Positions 53,860 to 64,000 of a stretch of 64,000 nt of DNA are shown here, piece by piece. The notes under the pieces are model-generated. The model saw nothing but the letters and a program-made list of their open reading frames with translations, was not told the DNA's origin and did not search any database. Each line of letters opens with the position of its first letter. The first letter of the stretch is position 1. A program made the position numbers and the translations under genes. This stretch comes from Thereva unica (Eukaryota; Arthropoda; Insecta; Diptera; Therevidae), in contig OX465281.1 in assembly GCA_949987705.1 (NCBI GenBank), positions 161,338,393-161,402,392 of the forward strand, written 5' to 3'.

Positions 53860-55686
53860 AATGCAACGTCCGGTAGCAAAAACTGCTCGTCCTTGGTAAG
53901 TTCCATCAAGAAGAATTTCATTACAACTTCAACCCCTTCCTTTATTCACAATGAGAAGGTAATAACAGACGGCAAATCCAAGGCCAATTTATTAGCATCT
54001 ATGTTCGCTTCGAATTCTTCTTTACCCGAAACTGATGTGCTACCCCCTGTTTCCGAGGGTAACGCCCATTCAATGGACAGGGTTTTTTTCAGGACTCGTG
54101 AGGTGTACAGGTGCCTCAAAAAGCTCGATGCCAACAAATCCACTGGACCCGATAATATACCCCCTATCGTCTTAAAACAATGCGCCTCACCTTTGGCTAA
54201 ACCTCTGCGCAAATTATTTTCCCTGTCATATTTCTCCGGAGTTTATCCCGACTCTTGGAAACTGGCCCATGTTCAGCCCATACCGAAAGAAGGTGATTCC
54301 AGCGATCCCTCCAACTACCGCCGAATAGCAATTACTTCTATTCTCTCCAAAACCATGGAGACGAAAATCAACAAAAAGCTTATGGGATATCTAGAATCCA
54401 ATCTACTCATAAACGACAGACAGTATGGCTTCCGACAAAAAAGATCCACTGGCGATCTTTTAGTCTGTCTCACAGAACACCTCAGCCGTAGTCTGCATGG
54501 ATCCGGTGAGTCTAGTCTGGTTGCTCTGGATATCTCCAAGGCTTTCGATAGAGCTTGGCACTCAGCCCTGTTAGCTAAACTCAAAGCTATTGGAGTTGAC
54601 TCACTTCTACAGAAGTGGATTGAGAGTTTCCTTTCTGGCCGTTCAATCAAAGTGGTATTGGATGGCGTCAAATCCGCATCCCACCCGATCTCTGCGGGGG
54701 TACCCCAGGGGTCAATTTTATCACCGGCCCTATTTCTCATATTTATAAATGACCTTCTTTCAATCCCCTCCAACCCACTTCTCAGCTTCGCTGACGACGG
54801 TACTCTACGTTACTCGTACAGCTTCGATACCAGACAGACTCATGCCAGATCCTGTCTTGATGATCGCGAACTAATGTCCAACTCTATTAATAACGACATT
54901 GAACTCATTCTAGAGTGGGGAAAGAAGAATCGTGTTGAATTCAACTCCGGCAAAACCAAGTACTGTCTTATATCCAAAACGAAGCTCAACACCTCTCCGC
55001 CCTTGAGAGTGGATGGAGTTCAACTAATGGCCGACCCATCCTTACACATCTTAGGCGTGACATTAGCCAAAGACTTGCGATGGAATGACCACATATTCCA
55101 AATCGCCAAACAAGCATCCCAGTGCTTGGGATTTCTTAAGAGGTGCAAGTTCCTCCTCCAGTCATCGGCTCGTGCTGTTATTTATAAATCCTACATTCGG
55201 CCTCTCCTCGAATATAACTCCCTCGTTTGGAGCGGCGCCCCAATAACCACCTTGGCATGGTTAGATAAGGTGCAAAAAAGGGCACTCAAGTTAATTGATG
55301 ACGACACCGCCTGCTCCACCATCGACCCCTTGAATGTAGCAGCACTGACAAAATTCTATCGCTGCTATCATAGTGACTGTTCCTCCGAGTTAAACGCTCT
55401 CCTGCCTCCACGGCAATCTTATACCCGCAACACCAGATTAGCCCACTCGTCTCATTCCCTTCACCTGCAACTACCCCTTTCACGCACTCAACAAGATATG
55501 AATTCGTTTGTAAATAGAACAACTCGACTGTGGAATAACCTCTCGCCGAGCTCCTACAACATCCAAGAGTTCAAACGCAGGGTTCATCACCACCTTCTTC
55601 AATACCCCCCGTACCTTTTAACCCTTAACCTATACCCCCCCCCTTCCTCCCCCGCACTAAGCTTGCTGCTAGACATTGCACCATGA
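53860..55686 (+). pseudogene. LINE reverse transcriptase (FADD type), otherwise intact
   Basis: A frame of about 600 codons without a stop to TGA 55684-55686. Motifs: LDANKSTGPDNIPPIVLKQC; VQPIPKEGD and NYRRIAITSILSKTMETKIN; QYGFRQKRSTGD; LVALDISKAFDRAWH (first catalytic Asp); SAGVPQGSILSPALFLIFIN; SFADDGTL (FADD); and HILGVTLAKDLRWNDHI. The C-terminus has YIRPLLEYNSLVWSG and TRLWNNLSPSSYNIQEFKRR. It is separated from its endonuclease only by one stop and the hAT. A first ATG at 53893 exists, but this is one polyprotein domain. Confidence 0.92.
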
Positions 55687-55760
55687 CGTGACAAATGACA
55701 TGACGGACTAGTAGTACAAAGGGTGATTCCTGAGCTTAGCACTGCCACATAAAAAAAAAA

Positions 55761-56735
55761 CTTCAGACTTCAAACTCATTTGTTCCGCGATCAATTCACT
55801 AACCAGCACCTTAAGTTTACTCGCAGATGAACTCGATGTCTCACTACCTGTAGCCATGGCAACTGCTTAATATTTCCTGTTTTGTCTCTTTAAATAGCGA
55901 ACTCCTTTTTTACGGTTGGGAAACCAAATTTATGTACCGATATCTAAACCGTCTCTCGTTTTTCAATAAAAATCCTTATCCTACATTGAGCGCTAACCGT
56001 TATCAAAGTACTTGATTTTTTCTATAACTGTATTATAATTTGATTATTAAAATAATGGACATAAAAAATTGAGTGGACTCCGTTTTAAATTCTTCAAGTA
56101 TGATGATTTTAAAGCAGCAGAAAAAACTAACAAAATTGGGTAAAAAGAAATACGGTTAGGGATACTTCATAATGTAGGTGTCATTTAATAATCAAAAAAA
56201 AAAAACACACTTTTTTTCTTTATATAGGTATACATTTTAAAAAAACGAAAAAATATTAAACTCGTGATATTTTCACGGAATACGGTTAATTATTTAAAAA
56301 TTTCTCCTCCTTCAGCTCCACCTTACAATACGTGTCATGCACGTGTTCGGGGTCGGACTTCGATATCGCTTCTATCCGGCTCGAAGGACAATGTTTATTT
56401 TTGAAATTACCTGAATTTCCTGTGTTGGTGTTGTTTTATAAAGTTGAGGTGTTGCACTCAGATTTGTCGCTTTCACTTTAAAATGTTCCACAATTCAGAT
56501 ATAAAAAAACACTCTCACTATTATTTAACCGTTGGTATTGAGTTTCTGTGTGAACCGCCCCGGGACAACGTCTGTCTATAACCCGTTGGGCTAACCGTTA
56601 ATTTTTCCTATGGAGTTCACACAATGTGTCCGAGTTGGGAAGAATCCTTTGTCTAGATAGTCCTGGACTTTTTGTCGTTATTCCTATGTTATCTACTCTT
56701 TTCACTGAACCTAGATCTTCGCATGATGACAAACC
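55761..56735. other. Spacer, no gene recognised
   Basis: AT-rich sequence with A/T homopolymers near 56192-56215. No domain, RNA gene or terminal repeat found before HINE copy C. Confidence 0.55.
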
Positions 56736-57494
56736 AAACTAGTTGGGATGTGGGTTCGACCCTTTCGGTCCACACGATCAACTTCCCAGTATGATGAATG
56801 TTGAATATTATAATTGGATATTTTAATAATAAATGAACAATAGGCAATATAGAATATATGCATAATACCGAGAATTTGTCACAATTGTTTATCAATATTT
56901 TCGCTAAAATGTCAAACTAAATTTGCGCACTTACAAGATTAGGATGACGAAAATGTATATAAAATTGATGTATTAATGTTTTTCGGCACCTCAATGAAGT
57001 CGATATAGTTTTTAGTTCGCGCGGTATCGTGCAGGCACAAAAATCACTTAAGTCATTTAAACCAAAAAACCGCTGGACCGAACATTATAAAAATATTTTC
57101 AGATTATATAGTCGCTAATACGCTTCGAACGGCACCTCAAGTAAGTCAATATCTTTCTTGGTTCGGGCGATATCGTGCAGGTACAAAAATCACTTACGTC
57201 GCTCAAACAAAAAAACGGCTGGACCGAATTTCATGAAATTCTTTTCAGATCATATTTCGGTTAATACGCTTCGAACAACACCTCAACGAAGTCGATATCA
57301 GTTTTGGTTCGCGCGATATCGTGCAGGAAAAAATGACCACATCCGTACGCACATACACACACACACACACACACATACTTCCTCCCAATTTTTTGCTTAA
57401 AATGCTCCTGGGACCTTGAAAGATGAAAATACGTTGAAATTTTTGATTTCGATTTTCGGACCGATTACAATAACTTCCTATACTGGGAAGTTAA
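56736..57494 (+). mobile_element. HINE (DINE-1-like) element, copy C
   Basis: AAACTAGTTGGGATGTGGG start, subterminal CAACTTCCCAGTAT, about three ~146-bp units, AC microsatellite (57354-57375), and the hairpin AACTTCCTATACTGGGAAGTT at the 3' end. It has the same length as copy D 2052 bp downstream and, in every stretch I compared, the same sequence. Confidence 0.85.
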
Positions 57495-58787
57495 AAATTG
57501 GCGTTGCATTTTTGTTAACTATAATGAATTTTTGTGGTATGTATTTGCCATTCACGCAATACTCTAAATACGCTACTCCTACCGTTTTAATTTTTCCTTC
57601 CCCATATATCGCAAGCACTATATTCGCTTTATTTAGATTTGCATTCTCAATTTGGTTAAAAATTGCCAATGGTAAAACGTTAGCTTTCTCGTCTGTATCT
57701 AATTTGAATTTTATAGTTCGATTTTCAATTTTTATATCTTTAAACCATGCACAAGTCTTATTAACGTCATCCCTTTTTGTTACTACTGAATCTATTACTA
57801 AACTATTTAAGCAGTCGGTAGCTTCTCCTACACATGTGGACATATTACAGCAAAATGGTTCCTATTTCCGCACTCGCTACATACCTTGTTCCATGCAGGG
57901 AATCTTCCTTTGTAGCATTCGGCCACAATATATACAATTTATTCTTTTTATATTATTGCGTTGGTTTCTACTGGAATTCCTACAATGACTATCATTAGTG
58001 AAATTATTTCTAGCAAAGCTATTAACATTATTGCTTTTATTACCTCTAGGTATCCTATCACTTTTACCTACGCTACCACTTGCATTCCGCCATGATGAGT
58101 TGCCGCTCTTGTTCACCGCATCTACAACTACTTCCTGCTCTGTGTTTTGCCCTTGCATCTGTGCTGCTTGTTGTTTTGTGGTTTCTGCTGCTCGCGCCAT
58201 TTTCACCTCGTCCCATTCTAGCTAGATTCCTGACTCCCGAAATTGCACCCAATCACCAATTTTTTAATCTCCATTAAAAATACGTCGAACGGTTCGCCTA
58301 TCTGCTGGTTTCTTGTGTGAAACTTATAACTTGCGTAAGTTTCATTTTTCTTCGGTTTGCAGAATGACCCAAAGGCTTCAAATACTGCGGTATAGGATTT
58401 TCGTTGAGTGTCCGTTAGATCAAATGTATTAAAAAGCTCTATGGCTTCTTGGCCGACGGCATTCAATAAGATTGCAGCTTGCACATGTTCCGATTTTTTC
58501 TCCAGCTCTGCTATATAAGTATTCGAAATTTTGGCGAAATATCCTCCGCTGCGCACTAAGATCGCAATCGAGATTTAATGGTTCCACTTTTTTTAGGATA
58601 TCCATCGTTTTTATGGTCACAAATCTAATGTATAATGCGGTCTTTTTATTGCAGATTTTTCACCTTGTTTTTTTGCTATTCCTATTAATTTTTTACTCGC
58701 TGTACCGAACTTGATATAATTGCTTTGCGGCCGCAATTCACCGATATCCCATCCTCGTCGCCATGTAGTGGGTTCTATTTATAAATG
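57495..58787 (-). pseudogene. Gypsy-type gag-protease fragment between two HINE copies
   Basis: On the minus strand, from about 58620 downwards: a capsid-like segment (LEKKSEHVQAAILLNAVG, YKFHTRNQQIGEPFDVFLME), then after frame breaks a linker ending in NCIYCGR with further Cys residues (zinc-knuckle remains, about 57930-57850), and a protease start FKLDTDEKANVLPL (about 57690), where the usual D-T/S-G reads D-T-D. Several frameshifts. LTRs, RT and the rest are absent. It is unlike the Gypsy at 34112-37723, whose knuckle differs. The abutting HINE copies suggest capture or nested insertion. Confidence 0.78.
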
Positions 58788-59546
58788 AAACTAGTTGGGA
58801 TGTGGGTTCGACCCTTTCGGTCCACACGATCAACTTCCCAGTATGATGAATGTTGAATATTATAATTGGATATTTTAATAATAAATGAACAATAGGCAAT
58901 ATAGAATATATGCATAATACCGAGAATTTGTCACAATTGTTTATCAATATTTTCGCTAAAATGTCAAACTAAATTTGCGCACTTACAAGATTAGGATGAC
59001 GAAAATGTATATAAAATTGATGTATTAATGTTTTTCGGCACCTCAATGAAGTCGATATAGTTTTTAGTTCGCGCGGTATCGTGCAGGCACAAAAATCACT
59101 TAAGTCATTTAAACCAAAAAACCGCTGGACCGAACATTATAAAAATATTTTCAGATTATATAGTCGCTAATACGCTTCGAACGGCACCTCAAGTAAGTCA
59201 ATATCTTTCTTGGTTCGGGCGATATCGTGCAGGTACAAAAATCACTTACGTCGCTCAAACAAAAAAACGGCTGGACCGAATTTCATGAAATTCTTTTCAG
59301 ATCATATTTCGGTTAATACGCTTCGAACAACACCTCAACGAAGTCGATATCAGTTTTGGTTCGCGCGATATCGTGCAGGAAAAAATGACCACATCCGTAC
59401 GCACATACACACACACACACACACACATACTTCCTCCCAATTTTTTGCTTAAAATGCTCCTGGGACCTTGAAAGATGAAAATACGTTGAAATTTTTGATT
59501 TCGATTTTCGGACCGATTACAATAACTTCCTATACTGGGAAGTTAA
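58788..59546 (+). mobile_element. HINE (DINE-1-like) element, copy D
   Basis: Same 759-bp structure as copy C, with a constant 2052-bp offset from first to last base, so no net indel, and the same unit variants (for example CTTCGAACAACACCTC). It ends 9 bases before the likely start of the BEL LTR. Confidence 0.85.
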
Positions 59547-59555
59547 CAAGTCTTT

Positions 59556-59826
59556 TGTTTTAACTATTAACTATTTATTCAAGTTCGACTATAAACATCT
59601 GCGGTAGGTGAGTGATAGCTAGTGTTGAAAATCTACATACATATACTCGTACATCTATACTCTGACTCATCATTCTAGCGTGAGAGAGATCAGTTGCGAC
59701 GATTATGCCGGACAGTGCGCAAGTACCGAAAATTATAAATCGCTAATAAAGTTGTTAAGTAAAAGTATTTTCTTTCAATTATAAATTTATCCTGTCTTTT
59801 ATCTCCCGCTGAGTTTATTTTTGACA
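59556..59826 (+). repeat. Probable 5' LTR of the BEL/Pao element
   Basis: The right edge is fixed by the primer-binding site that follows; the LTR ends GACA at 59826. TGTTTTAACT at 59556 is the most plausible TG start, giving about 271 bp, but no second LTR is in the window to confirm it. AATAAA lies at 59742-59747 as a possible polyadenylation signal, and a GTGAGAGAGATCAGTTGCGACG region (about 59681 on) could be the promoter/start region. Confidence 0.65.
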
Positions 59827-59828
59827 TT

Positions 59829-59846
59829 TGGTGCCGAAACCCGGGA
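59829..59846 (+). promoter_or_regulatory. tRNA primer-binding site of the BEL/Pao element
   Basis: TGGTGCCGAAACCCGGGA begins two bases after the LTR end. The TGG start (complement of a tRNA CCA end) and the position fit a primer-binding site for minus-strand DNA synthesis. The tRNA species was not assigned. Confidence 0.85.
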
Positions 59847-59936
59847 ATTGTAAAGTAATAACTAAGTAGGATAATCTAACGGAAAGAAAAGAGAAGGTGT
59901 TAAATTACTCGTTGAAATATCGGTCGTCAATAAAAA

Positions 59937-62900
59937 ATGGATATCACTACTAGAGCGACTTATCGAGGACAATTAACTAAATTGCATAAGAGCGTGTCCG
60001 AATATCTACAGTCGCCTGAATCGCAAGTTAAACCTCAAAATGCAGAAAACTTTGATACCATCGAAGAGGAACTTATGGTGTTCTTGGAACGCATAACGGC
60101 AACAAGAGATAGTCTCAATAAGGCTAACAACGCAGTTCGACATTCAATTAAGGCAGAGGACATTTCCAAGGAATGTGAGTCTATTGCAGACTACGACGAT
60201 AAAGCCATATCCATGATAGCTCGTATCAAGCAACGCCTCGCTAAATTGAGATCAACTCAAAACGCGGCGATGGAAGGTAATCAGCAAAATCTTCTTACCA
60301 CGAACCAAAGCTCAGTGAAATTGCCAAAGCTTAATCTCAAGAAGTTTTCTGGTGACTTGAAGGAATGGTTGCCATTTTGGGAGCAGTTTCGCACGTCAGT
60401 GCATGAAAATTTAAATTTGAATGGAGCAGAAAAGTTCAACTATTTGCAGTCGCTCTTAACTGGACAAGCCGCAGAATCTATAGCAGGACTTACACCAACA
60501 CAATCCCATTACGATACGGCCATAACTCTATTGAAAGATGAATATGGAGACAACGATAAAATCGTAGACAAGACTATGCGACAGCTGATGGCTTTATCTC
60601 CAGTACATTCCCGCTATGATGTAATTGCTCTACGCCGCCTCTACAACTCTGTCGTAACAAGCACCAGGTCACTTACCGCAATTGGCATTCCAACTTCTCA
60701 TTATTCTATAATGCTGAGAAGTGTGCTGCTTAAATGTATGCCGTCCGAACTGAGAATCGAGTTCCATCGTATAACTGCTGATGTATTGGACCAAGTTGAA
60801 TCGTCATCATCAACAAAAGATCTCGAACCTGGTTCAAGTGATAGTGTATGCTCTGTTAGTATTGTCGGTGATAAGCAATTTACGCCTATATTGAAATTTC
60901 TAAAGAGAGAGGTAGAATCTTTAGAAAAGGCAAATGAAGCTCGACCTCCTCATAAGCAATCTAGTCCCAAAATGATGAAAACAGCAACCGGTTTATTACT
61001 CCCGAGTGAAGTGAAGATTTATTGTTGTTTTTGCAAATTAAATTCGCATAATTCCGAGGATTGTACTGCTAATCTATCAATTTCTGAGCGAAAAGATAAG
61101 CTCAAACGAGAAGGCCGCTGTTTTAAGTGTACAAGACGGGGTCATAGTTCTAAAACGTGTCGTAATCGAGCCATTCGCTGCAATACATGCACCGGCAATC
61201 ATGCCACTTCATTATGTGATCCCAGCTACAGCCGCAAATTATCAGACCAACGTTTACAGAAATGCGATCAAAATAATGCAGCCGTCGTAAAACAAACAAC
61301 AAATTTGTACTCTTCCTCCCAACAGTCATCTGAAGTGTACCTGCAAACTGCGTGCGCATTTCTCTCATCAGAAAAGACAACAGAATCAGTGTTCGCAAGA
61401 GTTGTTTTTGACGGATGCAGTCAACGATCCTATATTAGGGAAGAAGTTTCAAGGAAGCTAAATTTAGAAATTGTAGACACGGTCGTCATAAGCATTTTGC
61501 CATTTGGAACCACAGAAGCACCTCCGCAACGAGTCTGCAATCGAGTAAAAGTTATAGTTAGAAGCCAGCATTACAACGAAAACGTGACAATCGTGGCAGT
61601 AGAAACACCAGACATCTGTTTGGACACCTTGCCGGTACCTAATTTAACCTGTGCCGATTTTTCTAATTTTATCCTTGCAGATTCAAGAGAAAACGGTGAT
61701 CCTGAAGGTGGAATTTCCCTACTCATTGGCGCAGACTATTACTGGAGTTTCGTACATCATAACCACATTAAGAGATTATCGCCGCGTTTAACAGCAATAA
61801 AAACCATTCTCGGCTGGACCATACAAGGGCCAGCTCCTGACGAACAACACGATGATGGAGTACGCCAGAGCACAAAAACGATGGCATTGCAAGTAAGTCT
61901 ATGTACTGATAATCAGATTAAACAGTTTTGGGACCTTGAAACTATCGGCATAGATAATCCAAGTGCCGTAGAATCTAATAATGTTGACATAAATAAGTAC
62001 ATTAAAAAAACAGGACAAAGGTATGAAGCATCTCTTTTGTGGAGAAACGACAAAATAGAATTAAGTGATAATCGGAAGAATGCACTTATACGACTCGATG
62101 GTTTAGTGAGGAAATTAAAAGGTAATACTGGAAAGCTACAGGAATATGACTCCGCTATGTGGGAATTAATAAATTCTGGGTTTGCGGAGAGGGCAAATTC
62201 GGATCTAAAAACTCCTTCGCGAACTTTTTACATGCCTCATCGACCCGTCTATAAAGAAGAAAGCGTAACTACTAAAACAAGGATCGTTTTTGATGCGTCA
62301 GCGCGAGCACAAGACAGTTTATCTCTGAATGATAATTTATTTGCAGGACCAAACCTTCTACCCGATATTCTGTCTGTGCAATTGAATTTCCGTATTGGTA
62401 GGATTGGTTTAGTGGCCGACATCGAGAAGGCATTCCTGCAAATTTCTCTAGCAGAACAGGATCGCGATGCTCTTCGGTTCCTTTGGTTTCAGCGCAAAGT
62501 AGATGATTTAAGTGAGCTCCCTAGTTACGATGAATTTCGAATGACTCGTGTACCTTTTGGAGTTACTTGTAGTCCTTTTCTTTAAACATCTACATTAAAG
62601 AAACATTTAGAGAACGAGTCTTTTTCATATCCAAATACGTGTCGAATACTGCAAAGATCTTTCTATATGGATGACTTAATCTTGAGTGTAGACAATGACC
62701 GGACTGCCTACGAAATCTACACTGATGCTTGCGATATATTAAAACGGGCCTCCATGACTTTAAGGAAATGGAATTCAAATAGCGAGGAGCTACGATCCAG
62801 AATCCAACAGCATCTCATTACAAACAATTTGCAAAAGGTCTTGGGTATAATATGGTTTTATTCAACTGATGAAATTACTGTTGATTTGCGGCAAGTAATG

Positions 62901-64000
62901 CAATCGGTGCCAACGGAAAACGTTACGAAGAGAATTATACTCCAGTTTGTTGCTCGTATATACGATCCCCTAGGTATACTTGGACCCTTCGTGGTAAGAT
63001 TGAAGATACTGTTTCAGGAAACTTGGAAATCTAAACTTGAATGGAATGAGCCTCTGCCTCCCCAACTCTTAACAACTTGGAATTCCTGTATCGCGGATAT
63101 GCAAGTATTAAATAATATGGTATTACCCAGATGTGTCTTCACTAGTTCTAACCGTACCAACGTACAACTCCACATATTTGCTGATGCTAGTCTCAGTGCC
63201 TACGGAGTAGTCGCCTATATCAGAAGCTTAAACGAAGATGGTGACATTAGCGTAAGGTATCTTACTTCGAGGAATAGAGTTGCACCCATTAAATCGTCCG
63301 GTGATTCCGAACTCACTTTACCGAAGCTGGAATTGACCGCTGCCTTGATAGCATCGCGTCTCTTGAGTTTCCTGCAAAAAAATCTTGAGGTAACCTGGGA
63401 TTGTGCATTCTTGTGGTCAGACTCAAACATCGCGCTCCACTGGATAAACGGAGATATAAGAAGATGGAAACCTTACATTGTGCATCGTGTGACTGAAATC
63501 AGGAATTTAACTGAGAATGCTACTTGGAAACATTGCCCTGGAGATCAAAATCCTGCCGACCTGCTGACACGTGGGATAAGTGCAGTTAAACTGGTTCATG
63601 CATCAGTGTGGCTCCATGGACCACTCTGGTTGTCAAATAAGATTGAGGATTGGCCTTCGCCGCAAACTAATTGCAAACTTAACAATACGTCGCCTCTAAC
63701 CTGCCTTATGGCTGCAGATGAAGGATACAAGCCAGAAGTTAACCAGACAGAACTTCTACCTGTTGATATTACAAAATTTAGTAATTATCGAAGGCTTCTC
63801 CGAGTAACAGCATACGTGCTGCGTTTCATTTTTCATCGAAAGGATTCACATACCAGTCTTCATATATTAGCTAACGAACTTCAGAAGGCCGAGTTAGTTT
63901 GGATTCAGCTCGTACAACGACAGTTTTACAGTGCAGAAATAAAAGCGTTACAAGGTGGGAAGTCAATATCTTCGTCTAGTATTTATTCCTTAGATCCTGT
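59937..64000 (+). pseudogene. BEL/Pao Gag-Pol polyprotein, one stop codon, 3' part outside window
   Basis: ATG 59937 opens 882 codons to TAA 62583-62585; I translated the same frame onwards and it stays open to 64000. Gag: DUF1759-like region about residues 125-290 (KLNLKKFSGDLKEWLPFWEQ), three knuckles CCFCKLNSHNSEDC, CFKCTRRGHSSKTC and CNTCTGNHATSLC (363-427). Protease: VVFDGCSQRSYI (Asp492). RT: RIVFDASA, VADIEKAFLQI (Asp828), then after the stop YMDD at 62664-62675. RNase H: IFADASLSAYG, PKLELTAAL, LWSDSNIALHW and PGDQNPADLLTRG, all acidic residues present. This order and the Gag type are diagnostic of BEL/Pao. Integrase should follow beyond 64000. Only one inactivating change is visible. 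Confidence 0.93.

Larger units (their letters stand above)
51552..55760 (+). mobile_element. CR1/Jockey-group LINE split by a hAT
   Basis: An endonuclease (51560 on), a linker and an RT are in one reading frame once the hAT at 52554-53696 is set aside. The 3' UTR is short and an A run of ten at 55751-55760 may be the tail. The RT box is FADD instead of YADD and there is no RNase H. Clade uncertain (CR1- or Daphne-like by general look). The 5' part is hidden by the gap. No target duplication determined. Confidence 0.85.

Noticed and set aside
57416..57988. 190-codon frame on the plus strand
   Set aside because: It runs antisense to the gag-protease fragment and starts inside HINE copy C; a shadow.
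1..64000. tRNA or rRNA genes
   Set aside because: No cloverleaf-like A/B box pairs or rRNA signatures were found by eye; only a primer-binding site complementary to a tRNA end is present at 59829.

Overview
This is a eukaryotic, almost certainly insect, repeat-rich scaffold window. A fly is my best guess, because a DINE-1-like Helentron family, an LOA-type LINE with a DUF4780-like ORF1, RTE, BEL/Pao and hAT elements occur together. I see no host protein-coding gene, tRNA or rRNA. Almost every recognisable segment is a transposable element, often nested in another, plus one 200-N assembly gap at 51352-51551.

Layout. 1-3.2 kb: a diverged tandem-repeat block and a 5'-truncated LINE fragment. 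4.3-7.2 kb: an RTE-clade LINE with light damage. 7.2-10.7 kb: three blocks of a ~146-bp minisatellite, two inside full copies of a Helentron-like (HINE) element. 11.0-20.1 kb: a foldback element with ~2.1-kb inverted arms and a 7-8 bp target duplication, later hit by a hAT in one arm, a hAT MITE in the other, a TA-flanked MITE in the core and a GGGCC-ended TIR element at its very edge. 20.7-23.8 kb: a LINE on the minus strand with a long intact EN-RT ORF. 24.0-30.9 kb: LINE remnants (RNase H-type and RTE) around a complete but decayed LOA-like LINE (25235-30249) with an AACCCTAATCG duplication. 32.9-33.5 kb: a candidate MITE. 34.1-37.7 kb: a decayed Gypsy element.

37.7-48.2 kb is the most unusual part: one ~10.5-kb palindromic element. 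Its ends are inverted repeats starting ATATCCTTACTAATATT, its arms are arrays of ~118-bp units (about 16 on the left, about 39 on the right), and its core holds a broken tyrosine recombinase gene split by a near-perfect 196-bp hairpin. A 1514-bp solo LTR with a CTTTA duplication sits in the left arm.

48.2-51.3 kb: a GC-rich repeat patch and an old direct duplication. 51.5-55.8 kb: a CR1/Jockey-group LINE split by a hAT with a clean GTGTATGA duplication. 56.7-59.5 kb: two apparently identical direct HINE copies bracketing an antisense Gypsy gag-protease fragment. 59.5-64.0 kb: the 5' half of a BEL/Pao element (LTR, primer-binding site, gag-protease-RT-RNase H) with one stop codon, running off the window.

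There is no pathway or operon here. The elements are related by nesting order and by shared sequence: empty sites and target duplications let several insertions be dated relative to each other, and the HINE unit and the palindromic element share a ~25-bp core motif.
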